A stretch of 64,000 nucleotides of DNA, taken from positions 241,792 through 305,791 of the forward strand of contig CAJJDN010000072.1 of NCBI GenBank assembly GCA_905182985.1. The letters run 5' to 3'. This DNA is from Paramecium sonneborni (Eukaryota > Ciliophora > Oligohymenophorea > Peniculida > Parameciidae). This document shows positions 23,231 through 35,592 of this stretch, piece after piece. Both the position numbers and the translations under genes were made by a program. The notes under the pieces were generated by a model. It saw only the letters and a program-made list of their open reading frames with translations, made no database searches and was not told the origin of the DNA. The first letter of the stretch is position 1. The number at the start of each line of letters is the position of its first letter.

Positions 23231-24930
23231 ATGAGTAAGAATGACGATTTAGATGATTTACTAATAAAAAATTATTTGTTAAGAGTAATAGAATTTCTTA
23301 TAATCAGAACTATTAAAGAAGATTGAACTTTTAGGTAGATTAATAAACTAAATATATAATAATTAATTAATCAAAATTAAGATTTAAAATGTTCAAACTC
23401 ACACCATCCATAAATTCATAAAGATCTACGCCAAAATCAATAAGAAGATTGAGCTCAATTAATCATTCTAAAGGAGATATACTTATGAATGAGTATTTTA
23501 ACTTACCAATGATATCAACGAAAAGTACAATTGGAAATAATAAAAATAATGGATTTAAACCTAATACAATCTCAGTAATAGAAGACTTGAATAGAAATAA
23601 TCATTAATATTCTTAAAAGAACCCCAACATTCCATTAAAATAGTTATTGGGCTTAACAGAAAAAGATTAAGAGTGTTAAACCTAAGACCTTCTTGAAAAG
23701 TATTATTAGAATAAGAAAATTGTTTAAGAAAGGAACTTAGAAAAAAGAAAATAAAACAGAATATAAATAGAAGAGAAAAGTAGTAAATAAAGATGTTATA
23801 GCCTCTACTAAACTAATGTACAAAATTTCGACAATTCAACTGAGAGCTTAAAACACTCTTTAAGAAGGTATACAAAGATAGAAGAGGATAAATATAATTC
23901 GATTAGCTTAAATTAGTCAACAATAATAAACCATTTTCCACTATATTAAGATTAGGTGATCTTTAATCATTAGATTAAAGAAAATGAGAGATTAAGAAGC
24001 AGTACAAACAATTCCCGTAGAAAACTGAAAGCAGTGTTTCTATTCGTATTTTCATCTATGGTGATTTCAAAAAACTATAGTTTACGAAAAAAAGAGGAAA
24101 AAAAAACAATAACTCTATTAAATAAAAAGCTTTAGAGTTGTTAGAAGGTTATAAATTCAAATGGCATAAAATCCATAGAAGCATAATAATAATAGTTCGT
24201 TTAAATTATTTCAAATAAGGTCGTTCACTACTTAAAAAGTTAAACATATATTGATGAATGTAATTCCATTGATGAAATTTCTAACCCAATTTAGAATAAG
24301 GATTGGAAAAAACTTAGAGTTCAATGCTTTTCTAGATTGATTTATTAAAATTTGGAATTGCTGACTAGAGAGTGCAATATTCCAGAACTTATAAAATGCT
24401 AATTAATTGCTAGTCTTTTTAAAACCTCAAAATAAGAAACATCATATTTTGTAGGAGAGAGATGTCATTTTTATTAAGCAAATAAAATTCATATTGAAAG
24501 GGAATAAAAATTGGCAATAGCAACAGAATTCTTGCTCTTTTAGATAATAATTCCAAACTTATTATAAATAGTGAATAATTTACCTACTTATAATTAGAAA
24601 TATAAAATTTAAACTTAATAAATAATAGTAATAATTGCAAGTTTGTTGCATAAATAATTTGTGAATAGATTTTAAAATATGAGAAAATTGAAAAATCCTA
24701 ATGGCAATATGGTCTATAAAAAATTGTCAATATAATATTAAAAAGATGGTTTATTTTGTAATGAAATAAACATTTAATAAAACACTGGTGATAATAATGA
24801 AGTATTAGAAGGATTATTATAAAACGAAAAACTTGAATAACTAGAAGGGTTAAAACCAATATGGAAAGAATAATTGGATACACTATTTGAAAAGATCCTT
24901 TAAAATGTAGAGACTTTAATAAACTTTTGA
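23231..24930 (+). CDS. Large hypothetical protein, Q/N-rich
   Basis: About 558 aa with one 23-nt intron (23285-23307) near the start. The first 250 residues are S, N, T, K and Q-rich and look disordered, with repeated basic stretches (RRLSSINHSKG, RNLEKRKQNRIQ). A hydrophobic segment near residue 270 (KAVFLFVFSSMVIS) could be a membrane span. The C-terminal half is more folded: FVGERCHFYQANKIHIE, ATEFLLFQIIIPNLLQIV, VIIASLLHKQFVNRF. No catalytic motif seen. The second ATG at 23231 is chosen because an ATG 9 bases upstream hits TGA after two codons. A membrane-associated protein is possible. Confidence 0.75.
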
Positions 24931-25037
24931 TTTTATTTATTCCTTTACTTTCTTAATATATAATATGTTAATAATCGTTTTTCTATAGTTGGTTTTATTA
25001 AATTCAAGTGTAATAAGAAGATCGGAAACAAAGATAG

Positions 25038-26949
25038 ATGAATAGGGGAGAAAGTATCATTATAGTGAGAAATATGAGGAGGAATTTTCGTATGAAATTT
25101 AATAAAGATGTTCAGATAATGATTCTGAAGGTTAATTAGAATTTGAGAATGGTATAAAATAAATAATATAGAGATTTGAAGTATGATGAAGATTTGGAAG
25201 GATTTGGGGAAGGGAGAAATATTAATGAAAATATTAATAAAAATGAGGAGATTTAGAAATAAATAGAAGAGAATGAAGATGATGATGAGTAAAAAAAAGG
25301 AGAGGAAAATGTTGAAAATGTTGAAAATATGAGAATAAAATAAAAGAATTCAGATATGGATAATAAGATGATATTAATAAAAAATTAGAATAGAATAGAG
25401 TAGAGTTTAAATTGATAAAGTAAAGAATGGAAGATTTGATTAAGATTGAATATATATATTTAGATAATGTATGATTTGCATAAAAAATAAGAGATGAAGA
25501 TTATAATAATTAGAGGAATGAAAATAATTAATTATTAAATTATATGAATTAAGAAGTGGATATCAAAGAGGCAAAAGAATAGAGAGAGTAAATTGAGTAG
25601 GAATCTGATGAGAATGAGAGAAATGATAAAAAAGAGTCAAATTTGTAATAATAAGAGTAGAAAAAAAAGAAAAAGAAAAATAAAAAGAAGAAGAAATGGG
25701 GAGAAGAAGGTAATTGTAAATAAGATAATTAGAGGAAATTCTGACTGATTTTGATGATGATTGGTAGAATAAGGTTAAGAGTTCTAAGATTTTATAAGAT
25801 CCTGATTTACCTTAACATATAAAAGAGAAATATGCAATATATGAGAATAATCCTTATATGATGATAGTATCAAATGTTCCTTTGAATGTATAACTAAAAG
25901 AATTGGAGGAATATTTTAATACACTTATTACATCACTAGATCCAAAAATAAGTATTTGTAAAATAATATATAAGCTGAAAGACCTATAAAGACAATAGAA
26001 TATGGAGCTACAAAATCATGGGTTGTTTTGGAATGTAGTTCTAAGGAAGCTAAGAGAGCATTAGTAACTTAAGATTAAGTTTAATTTGTGAATAATTGTA
26101 AAATAAAAGTAGAGAGACCACGAAAGTTTCTAGAAAGGATTTTAAATCCATAATCAAGGGAAGGGGAGTTAAATGCTGAATAGAAATAAGAAGATAATAC
26201 AAGATTGTATTTAGGAGGATTACCAACTTATTTGAGAGATGAGGATGTTATGAAATTAATTTAATCTTTTGGAACAACTAAATATTTTAATTTAGTTAAG
26301 GATACTACATCTAATACAGAGATATCAAAAGGATATTGTTTTTTTGAATATGAAAATACAGTTTCAACAGCAAAAGCTTTAAAAGCATTAAATAATTTAT
26401 AGATTGGGGACAAGAAATTAAAAATATGTAAAGTTTAAGGAGAACCTTAACAAAATAAAAAAATTAATGGAAGAGATTAACCTTCAAATTATGCTGGTTC
26501 ATTTTTAGCATCTTGTGATTTATTAAGAATGCCATAAGTATAATAGATGTTAACAATTCCTTAATCTTCTTTGATACCTAGTAAGGTTGTACAATTTTTA
26601 AATATGGTATAAATTATATGATATAATGATAGTGTTCAGTTGAGGATTTGTATGAAGATGATATTTATGAAGAGTTAATGGAAGATATTAGAAGTGAATG
26701 TATACGTTATGGATAAATTGAAAAAATAGAAATACCAAGACCAGATAAAGAATCAGGGTAATTAATACTATATAATTTAGATTTTGTAATCCAGCTGTAG
26801 GAAAGATATTTGTTAAATTTTATTATTAAATACCTGCAAAGAAAGCTAAATTTCATCTTGCTGGTCGTACATATAATAGGAGAACTGTTATTACTTCTTT
26901 TTATCCAGAAGAATAATTTGATTATAAGGATTATTTAATAAATGGATGA
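25038..26949 (+). CDS. Splicing factor U2AF, large subunit
   Basis: Recognises the 3' splice-site pyrimidine tract and recruits U2 snRNP. About 581 aa after seven introns (25311-25333, 25420-25444, 25469-25491, 25710-25732, 25952-25974, 26607-26632, 26758-26780). The N-terminus is acidic, then very lysine-rich, in place of a classical RS domain. Three RNA-recognition modules follow: RRM1 (MMIVSNVPLNV), RRM2 (RLYLGGLPTYLRDEDVMKL with GYCFFEY), and a UHM-type third RRM (EDLYEDDIYEELMEDIRSEC, IEKIEIPRP, GKIFVKF, HLAGRTYNRRTVITSFY). The last part is diagnostic of U2AF65. The first 60 codons are uncertain because another frame (RSETKIDEQGRKYHYSE) looks at least as natural. Confidence 0.92.
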
Positions 26950-27079
26950 TATTTGAGTTATATATAATATTTAATGATTTTATCAAATTGTAAACATGAA
27001 CTATTTTAAAGTTATCTTTTTATTTGGTAATTTAGAAAAGATTAATGAAATATGAATATAATTAGATTATTGATTATAA

Positions 27080-28169
27080 TCATCCTCCTCTTCTAAATCT
27101 TCTATCTCTTTTTGGTAAATCAGCTCCGCTTCCTGCACAATTTTATTCAGAATAAGTATTCAAATTTGGATAAGGTTATCTACCTGAATACTTTCTCATA
27201 TCTTCTGTAGATTGTTCAGCATATTTTGTTAAATGTTTTCTTGCTTATTCTGCATATGTTGGATCATGTTTTTAACCATTTAAATCAGTAGCTGGTAAAC
27301 AATCTAATTTCAACCACTTTCTTTACTTGTTTACATATAACTAATCTCTTTGGTTGTTATCATAAACACCAAAACAATCATTAGTAAATACTTCATGATT
27401 GAAAACAAAAAACGATATAATTAATAATAAATCATTTCTTTTCTTATTCATATCCTTATCTTTAATGAGCAACCTCTCTTGCTTTGGCCAATCCTTATTC
27501 TCTATAATTTTACCATTCATATCCATGGTATTTTGTAAATGATCGTCTATATAAATCTGATGTTGCTTTTGTAAATCCTTTTAAAAATTTTACTAAATCA
27601 GCCCTACAAATATTAAATCTTATTTACCTATCTTCTGCACTCTCTAATAATTCTCCTCTTTGTAAACATTTTGTACCCTTACACATTGCTTATGGATCTT
27701 TTGCCCACATAAATAAATTATAACTATTCCAAAATATTTTAGAATCTAATAAAGCCATTGTATATTCCTCATATACTCTTTAACTAGCTGCTGGTTTATT
27801 ATATATTTATGCTAATGATGGTCCACTTGATTCTTAAAATGAAAAATCTGCAGCATATGGTTTTCCTGTAAATATTTCTAATGAATGACAAGAAGCACAT
27901 GCTCTCATAAATACTTTTGCTCCTTATTTTAAATCACCATCTACTGGTACTAATTTCTATTTATCAGCATTTGTATTTGGATTAGTTAAATTACGATAAG
28001 TCTTCTTTGCTTTTATTGATTATAATAAAGCCTCTCTTGTTATTGCTTCATCTATCATTTATTATTCCTTATGCATTGCTCTTATTTCATTCTGTACATC
28101 ATCCTTACTTTTACCATAAGGATTTAAAAGAATCTTCTTCCATTTCTCATTTGGATCTTCTGATGTCAT
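27080..28169 (-). CDS. Long c-type cytochrome, mitochondrial
   Basis: About 348 aa after introns 27604-27627 (24 nt) and 27455-27473 (19 nt, unusually short but it restores frame). The central 120 residues are cytochrome c-like: GAKVFMRACASCHSLE with the CxxCH haem site, GPSL, an aromatic-rich helix (ALLDSKIFWNSYNLFMWAKDP), CKGTKCLQRG where normal cytochrome c has GTKM, and DLVKFLKGF. So the usual axial methionine position holds cysteine; a methionine lies six residues earlier. Long N- and C-terminal extensions flank the domain, the latter with several R/Y-rich stretches ending RRFRRGG. Most likely a respiratory-chain protein of the mitochondrion; whether it is the mobile carrier or a complex-bound subunit cannot be told. 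Confidence 0.75.
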
Positions 28170-28201
28170 TTTATTGTTTAATTTATTATCACAATTAAAA
28201 T

Positions 28202-29000
28202 TCATATTTTCAATTCATCTTTCAATCTCTTTTCTAATTCTTCATCTGTCTCCTTTCTTATTATATCTTCCTTATTTTCTACTAATTCTTCATAAATGTA
28301 TCCACTCACATCTTCTCCTGTTATTATATCTTATAATAATTTTATATTTGGAATCTCGGCATTATCTTTTGTTACAAGTACTCTCAAATCCTCATATAAT
28401 TTACCATCATATTATGTCTCAAATTATATAACATAATTAGATTATCTATATTTTTCATTCTTTATAATACTTTATTTGTTACCACTTCTTCCTCTATTTT
28501 ATTTTTTGAAACCTAAATAACATCGCTGATATTTAATATTTCATTATCTATAACATTCACTTCCAATACTTTTCCATTTCCTAATTCAATCGAACATTTT
28601 TTTTAATCCTTTTCCAATGTTATTGATTTTACCAACTTTCCTAAGTATTTCCTTCCAGCCACATAAGATGATATTGTTTAAATTGAAAAAAATACTGGAA
28701 TCAAAGTTATCCAAGGGTTAATGTATAAATAGGAAAGTCCACCTACCATACCCCATATTGAAATATATATTGTTGCAGATCTATTCAATTTAGTTGAAAA
28801 TCCTTTATTTTAAGCAAATTCTAAGTACCATCTACATTTGTTTTCGTATAGAAAACTTTATAATTGTTGAATATTTTTTTATCCTAAGAATTAAAGTCTG
28901 CAGCCATCTTGTCAATTTGTTTTGTAAGATATTCTTCATGATCTAATATCTTATCTATCTTTTCCTTTGAAAATCTGAAAATGACTCTTCTAAACAACAT
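28202..29000 (-). CDS. Probable mitochondrial membrane protein
   Basis: Lies 32 bp upstream of the cytochrome gene on the same strand. One good exon reads FAQNKGFSTKLNRSATIYIS, then two hydrophobic segments (IWGMVGGLSYLYINPWI, TLIPVFFSIQTISSYVAG) and a long charged tail ending KRLKDELKI. Intron 28460-28482 (23 nt) is required. The STKLNRSA stretch and the hairpin of two spans recall small mitochondrial inner-membrane proteins of the TMEM186/223 kind, but that is only a resemblance. The frame of the first 40 codons (MLFRRVIFRFSKEKIDK) could not be joined by a normal intron, so the start at 29000, only 12 bp from the next gene's ATG, is provisional. Confidence 0.58.
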
Positions 29001-29012
29001 TATTAAAATTTA

Positions 29013-29732
29013 ATGAGAATTGCTACTTACAATATTAGAAATACATAAGATTAATATCTTAAAAGAAGAGAGACATTAAAGACCATTATACAAGGATTAA
29101 ATGCTGATGTTATTTCTCTTTAAGAAGTAGCACTTCCAGAATTGGATTACTTAGCTGAAGATTACTAAAAATTCTTTGCTCCTATTCAACTACAATTCCC
29201 CTTACATCCTGATCCTGAATTTAGAATAGATGGAAATGCAATCCTCGTCAGAAAAGGCATTGAAGTTAAAATTCATGAATTTGTTCATATTAGTGTATTT
29301 AGAAATATATAACATATTGTAATTGGAGATGTGCATATTTACAATACACATTTGCATCATGTTATTGGTGATGATCAAGTTCGAAGTCATCAAATAGATA
29401 ATATTTTTACCTATCTTTTGAGCTAAATGAATGAGAGGATCTTTTTAATGGGAGACTTTAACTTAACTCCTGAATCTTAAGAATACAAAAAAATGAATCA
29501 ACATTTTAAATCAACTTATGTCTTGGCAAACTAAAAAGAACCTGAAATAACATTTCCAACGGGTTTAACAGGTCCATTCATGGATACTGACCCTGCTGGA
29601 ACTTTTGATTACATATGGATTAGAGGAAACAATATTCAAGTTTAAGAATGCCTTCTTTTTGGATCTGATAAAATTGCAGAAGGAGTTTATCCAAGTGATC
29701 ATCTAGGAATTTTAGGAGTATATAAAATATGA
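29013..29732 (+). CDS. Endonuclease/exonuclease/phosphatase-fold enzyme
   Basis: Single-exon gene for 239 aa. All landmarks of the EEP fold are in order: TYNIR at the start, ISLQEV with the metal-binding glutamate, GNAILVRKG, NTHLHH, GDFNLTPES with the catalytic Asp and Asn, DYIWIRG and the closing SDHLGI with the catalytic histidine. Such enzymes cut phosphodiester bonds in nucleic acids, phosphoinositides or tyrosyl-DNA links using a divalent metal. Short length and lack of extra domains suggest a soluble hydrolase of unknown substrate. No signal peptide. Divergent from the mitochondrial membrane gene. Confidence 0.92.
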
Positions 29733-29758
29733 AGAATATTTTTATAAATTTAATTGTA

Positions 29759-31237
29759 TCATTAAAGATATTTAAGTATTCGATTCGCTCTTTGACATGT
29801 AGTTTCATTTTTGCAATTTATTACTATATCATCCAAATATATTGCGAGTTTATGTTATTTTAAAAAGTTCAATATACGATTATCACTTAAATTGTGTTGG
29901 ATAACAGCAAAGGTTACTAAATATAATAAATAGATTAATTACATTTTATTAAAACTTTACTAATTATAAAATCCTGCCATTCTTTCATTTCTTTATATAG
30001 AGATATTAATAGATTTAATAATCCATTATTATATAAATCGATGCATTACTAAAATGAGCTACTAGAACATATGAGAAATAAGGCATCTAATTAATGATAT
30101 AAGACTTGGCGATCCTCTAACATAAAATATATAATTACTTTCTCTTTCAATCAATTACAAAAATTGTAATGGTATTTAATTTAAATGAATATTCTAAATA
30201 ATATATTAAGATTAATCGCAAAACAATTATTTCATAATAATAGATGCTTAAGTTCTTATACATTTATCAGTAGCTTTATTACTTGATGAATGGTGATCGA
30301 TAATTGTAAGTAATTGAAAAAAAATGTCTGGATGCTTTTCTATAATATCAAATTTTAAATTTTGATCATTTAGTTTCATCGATTCACAAATAACTTGTAA
30401 TGCACTCTATCTTAATGAGTATTATTCTTGAACTATAAATGCTAAAGTTGTGAGGATTATCCAAACATTTTAATAGATTGTTAAGTTAGCAGTGAATTGA
30501 GATTTATCAATATAATATCGAAAAAATAGGAGGATTCTACTAAGAAATGAATGCTTTGTTTCAGAATATTTTTCATTGTTCTCTAAATCAAATTCTATGT
30601 CTAAATAATTTATTCCTCGCAATTTTTTGCATAATTTATCTAAAATTGACATTAGTGGTTTAATATCTTAAAATGGAATTCTGCTGTTTGGTTCGACAAA
30701 TGTTGTTATTATGTACATAAAAGTTGACATATAATTATCATCGGACTCAATTTCTACTTCCACAATCTTATTAAGAATTTGAACAATTTAAAATTGTATA
30801 AGTGAAGCTTAGCATAATAATGAAGACTATGATAGAATTCCAAGTAAATATAATTATTCATCTAAAAATTCTAAATTTTGTTCTTTTTCGCACTGCTCCA
30901 AAATTTTTTACCCTAAATGAAAATCTTCAAAAAGTGTTTCTATCACCTCTGTCTATTAAGTTTCTTGGCATTTTCTCACTATCAATTATAACAATAGTAT
31001 TCTTTAATTTGTTAAATCTCCCTTTAAAATTTCTTTTAGAAGAGGAAATTTGGAAATGTTAAAATTTTGCTCTGTTTCTATTTAATTGCAAAGACTAATT
31101 ATTTCCTCATCCATTTAATCTTAACATTGCTGAGTATCACATTTTTAAATACTTCTTTTTCTTATTTCCATAAAAAGTTCTTCTAATCTTTGCTTCCTAA
31201 TTTACTACCTAAATTGTTCTTTTTTTTATGATAACAT
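29759..31237 (-). CDS. Importin-alpha-like helical repeat protein
   Basis: One uninterrupted frame of 492 aa, convergent with the EEP gene at 26 bp. The N-terminus (KEQFRQQIRKQRLEELFMEI then RKRS) resembles an importin-beta-binding domain, where clustered arginines alternate with RKxR-type pairs. The rest is a run of leucine-rich helices in 40-45-residue units with phrases such as LLQLIVRKCQETQQ, LYLLGILSQSSLLCQASLI, YSLRQSALQVICESM, as in armadillo arrays. Tryptophan/asparagine pairs that bind nuclear localisation signals in true importin alpha are not evident, so it may be a divergent adaptor or another armadillo protein. Confidence 0.62.
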
Positions 31238-31330
31238 AAAATTATTAATATTATAATTCAATAATTTTTCCTCAATTTTGAAAATACAAAATTTCAGATT
31301 ATTTTATAGAAAAATAAATAATATTTATAA

Positions 31331-31722
31331 ATGGATTAGATTGAATCATAACCTATTTTTGATGAAATTCCTTCCAAAATAGATATCAATATATTACCAA
31401 AACATAAACCAGAAAAATTTATAGAAGCAAACCAAAATAAGTTGATTGATCCTGTATTTGAAGATGGTCATGAAATTGGCTTTATGATCAAAGGAGAAAA
31501 CACTCTCTATGAGTTAGACTATGAAGAAGGGTGAGTTTCACTTTGCTTGACAATAGATTTTTTGAGCCAAATGGATGCTACTATTCTCGCGATTTTGTTC
31601 CAAAGGGATGGTGGATATTAGATAAAGACTCATAAGAATACTTCTATGATATCGATGGAAAATTGGACGGAGAAGATGATGAGGAAGAAAACCAAAATGA
31701 ACAATTGATATAATAATAATGA
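31331..31722 (+). CDS. Small acidic protein, unknown
   Basis: About 121 aa; intron 31531-31556 (26 nt). The sequence is acidic with a compact aromatic core: FEDGHEIGFMIKGENTLYEL, FFEPNGCYYSRDFVPKGWWI, YFYDIDGKLDGEDDEEE. It may form a small beta-rich domain with an acidic tail. No catalytic residues or family recognised. The intron contains in-frame TGA, so splicing is needed for the second half. Confidence 0.72.
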
Positions 31723-32198
31723 TCAAGAAATAAAACCCCTTTCCGATTAATTTTTTCATTTCTATTTTATTTAATTTATAAAAAATCTACATTATATTAT
31801 AGGTGTATATATGAAAAATGAAAAAACTAACACTTTTTCTGTCTTATAAATATTGAACTCAATAATTATCTATTTTAGTGATTATATGAAAATAAAATTT
31901 TCTTTAAGTTTTCTGAAGCTTTTTCTTAAAGGTTTGAATTATGTCTTATTAAAAGAAAATAAATGAATTATAGACAATTAATAAGAGTTGATTATTATTA
32001 TAATTGTTTATCTTTGTAATAAATTTAAATTCAATAATTTATAAATTTACAATAAAATGAAAATATTCTTACTTATAAAATAATACTTAAGATTATTAGA
32101 TAGATTAACATTAGTAAATATGGATAGATTATGGTTTATCTAGTTGAAAGTAATTTTTTAAGAATTATTTATTTTCTTTATATATTAAACAAGGCTAA

Positions 32199-32872
32199 TC
32201 ATTTTTTCATAGCATTAGCCATCCATTCCATACCTTCACTTAAACCTAAACCTGTTAAAGCACTACATTTAACTCTAATATCAAATATAATAAATTGATA
32301 CATAGTCCAATTTCGTGATTTTTCTTCTTCTAATTTTAAGAACTCACAAATTTCAGTTTCGCTCAATGCTCCTTACATATCCTGTAAATTTATAATAATA
32401 ACCAAATTAAACTTGTTTATTTGCCAAAATTAATAATGGAACATTTTTAAGTTCTTCTTCTTATAATAAGGTCATCAATTCTTCTTTTGAAGTTTTTAGT
32501 CTTCCTTCATCAAAAGAGTCAATTACGTATATAATGCCATTGGTATTTGGGTAATAAGATCTCCAATATAATCTACACGTATAAATGTAATGAATACCTA
32601 ATTGCATTTTGACCTCCCAAATCCCAAACTTGGAATTTTAGATTTTTATAAGTAAGAGTTTCTACATTGAAACCCATAGCTTATTAATAAAATATTGATT
32701 TACTTGGTGCAGTTTAGATTACCTCATTCAAATGCAATTTATCTTTAAATAGATTAATTATGAATACATAAAATAGTTGTCTTCCCTGAGTTATCCAATC
32801 CTAAAATTAGAATACGCATTTCTTTCTATCCTATTAGAGAATTGAATATTTTAGAAAACACAAATCCCATTA
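32199..32872 (-). CDS. ARL1-like small GTPase, apparent frameshift
   Basis: Golgi-type ARF family GTPase of about 180 aa. Five introns (32743-32767, 32680-32703, 32573-32597, 32382-32412, 32275-32301). Motifs: N-terminal MG for myristoylation plus an amphipathic helix, GLDNSGKTT (P-loop), TMGFNVE (switch I), WDLGGQ (switch II), NKQD, and [21 protein letters not shown] points to ARL1. One base is missing or extra in the A-run at about 32820-32826: the [12 protein letters not shown] helix is out of frame with MRILILGLD, and total length fits only after one base is added. A sequencing error in the homopolymer is the simplest reason; otherwise translation would begin at 32819. Confidence 0.88.
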
Positions 32873-32880
32873 TTAATTTA

Positions 32881-35283
32881 ATGAATTAACTCAATTTGGA
32901 TAAATTGCTTTATCCAATTACGATGACAATTCGAGGTCTTAGGAGCTATTTTAAGCAAGATGATGAAAATAATCGCATAATCTTAGTATTGATTCCTTAA
33001 TGATTAAGGACTGCCAAAATAAAGTAGAAACCTTTGTTCTTTCTATTATGCATTTCATACTTGACTTAATTGTGAATGGATTTGATCATACAACCATAAA
33101 TTTCAATAAAAATGTTCCATCATTATAAACAGAATTAAAGAACAAAGTTGATTGCATATTACAATTTGTATAATCCAAAGATGTGGAAATCTTAAAAAGA
33201 AATATCTAGAAATTTTATGATTTTAAAGAAGGCTTTAGTGAATCAGAAAGTGAAGATGAAAATGTTAGTTTGCAAATCAAATTGGTAAAAACTAGCTCCT
33301 CTTATAAGGCAGACTGGTAAGATGAAGGAGTTTAACCCTGAAATACAGAGACTTCGACTTGAATTAGACAAAAAAGAATCCAAAATCCAAGAATTAATTT
33401 AGAAACTTGAACATGATTAGAATAACATAGAATTAATGGTTAATAAATCCTAAAAGGAAGTCTCTCTACTTAAAACACAGTTTGTTTAAAATCAATAAAC
33501 CGATGATTCTGCATCTGTTTTTAATATTAAATATTTTGACTAGACATAAATAATTGATCCAGAAATTCTTGTTCTTATGAATGAAAAAATTAAGGACATA
33601 AAAACTCAATATGAACATTATGTTAAATAATTTATGGATAAATTATAAAGTTAAAGGGTATCTCATAACAATCAAGATGATATTAAAAAACCGTTCATTG
33701 ATGATTTTACAACCAAAGATTTACTAAAAATTGCACTTGAAAGAGAATCTAATCCTTATATTATCTTTAAGTATATTTAAGATCTAAAATCTATTAATTA
33801 TATTTTAGATATTTTACGTAATTAATAACATCATTATGGAATTGATTATGAAAAAATTAATAATGTCTTCAAAACCAAAAATGAAGATTTAAAAAAAATA
33901 ATTGATACTCGTATTATTATGGAAGATTATCAAGCTTAAATAAGTGCTTAATATCTTATTGATATACAAAAAAAGAAAGAAGAAATTGATGAATTACACT
34001 TAAAGATATCATCATAAGAAAATGAATATAAAGAATAATTAAAATTATTATAAGATTTAATATTAAATTCGAATGATAACTGTAAGTAAAATGAAATAAT
34101 TTTAAATTAATAATCAAAGATTGAGTAAATGAAAACTGAAATTTATAATCTATCAAATATGATCACGAATGAAAAATAGAATTCTTATTAATTTAAATAA
34201 CAAAATTAGTTTTTGATGACTAATTTAAAACATATTTTAAATCTATTGCTGAAGAAATAAGGCTAAAGTAATCTTAGATTAGATAATTGTGATTTAATGA
34301 AAGAGAATTCTACTCCAATTAAAGATATTCTTAATAAATTAAATAATTTGGAAGGATTTGATCTATTTAAATTAATTTAAGAAATTAAACTAATTATTTA
34401 TTAAATAGAATCTGTTAAAGCTGTGAATTAAATTTAATAAAGTGGAAAATTAAATAAATAAACTTAAACGATTTAAATAAATAATGAATTAGTGGGAAAA
34501 AAGGAAGAACAGAAAATTAAAGAAAAAAAAGAATCAAAATCAATTATTAAAAATTTAGAACAAAATAAATATGAAACTATTAAAAAAAGCAAATAAAAGG
34601 TTGTCTCTACATAAACTGATATAATAAATGATTATAAATCAACCTAGTATCAAGAAAACCCAGAAAATCAAAAATATGTTATTTAATAGAATGAAAATTA
34701 GATAGCTGTTTCATTAAATATGTTATTAAAATAGGCTTAATGTTCATTAGAATATAATCATAAAAAAGTTAGAGACTTAACTCCTGAACCTTCTTCTGAA
34801 AAATAAAGCTCAATTTTTGACAGATTATACACTTAATAAAAGTATGAAAATCCTAGATGGCATTAGTTGAGACCTTTAATTGAAAAACTTACAGAAGAGG
34901 AATTTCTTGAAGTTATCAATACTTTAGGAATATATTCATTTAGGCTTAAATAGTAAATAGAAAGCACAACAATGGAAATACCACAATATGATATAAGTAA
35001 AGTTTAATAGTAAATGATTTATTAAGGGATTAACAAACGCAGAAGAGATTCAAATTTTAACTAAACAAAGAAGTATTTTATTATTATATTATGAAGTGTA
35101 TTTATAGAATTAGATGAATAGAGAGAATAAGCATTAAAACTTTTTGAACAACAGAGGATAGATACATATCGCAGGAGAATAAAAAGACTTATTCCTGTGT
35201 AACCTAGTTAATGTTTATAAGTTGAAGAAAAATTAAGATCAAAAAGTTAAATTAGAAGTAGTTAGCAAAAGCCTGGTTACTGA
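32881..35283 (+). CDS. Long coiled-coil protein
   Basis: About 778 aa; introns 32986-33008 (23 nt), 33330-33348 (19 nt) and 35073-35096 (24 nt). A further 24-nt GT...AG stretch near 33290 would keep frame either way. The first 130 residues form a mixed helical region (MHFILDLIVNGFD), then acidic ESESEDE, then several hundred residues of coiled coil rich in K, E, N, I and L (KKESKIQELIQKLEHDQ; KKKEEIDELHLKISSQE). The tail is basic (YRRRIKRLIPVQ). This resembles basal-body or ciliary scaffold proteins of ciliates, but no defined family can be named. Divergent from ARL1 with 8 bp between start codons; an ATG at 32923 is an alternative start. Confidence 0.78.
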
Positions 35284-35592
35284 TTATATATATATAAAAT
35301 CATTTTTTAGATAAAAATTTAAGTAATTATGAGGTTTGGTTGTTTTATAGACGAGAATTTGAAAGTTATTTTTGTAAGGCTTATAAACTTTTACCAACTT
35401 AATCAAAACTTTGGCTAGATAATGTTTATTCTGGCTTTTACTTTTTTAGAAAATAATAATACTCTTATTAATGATGATTCTTTTTTTGTTGTTTTATTAT
35501 ATTTATTTTGTTTCTCAGTACTTACAGATTATTAAGATTGTTCATTTAATTTTTCTGATTTTTATAGTCGATGTCGTTTTTCACCTTTAGAA

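Noticed and set aside
28007..28431. Two plus-strand leucine-rich frames
   Set aside because: Antisense to the cytochrome and membrane-protein genes.
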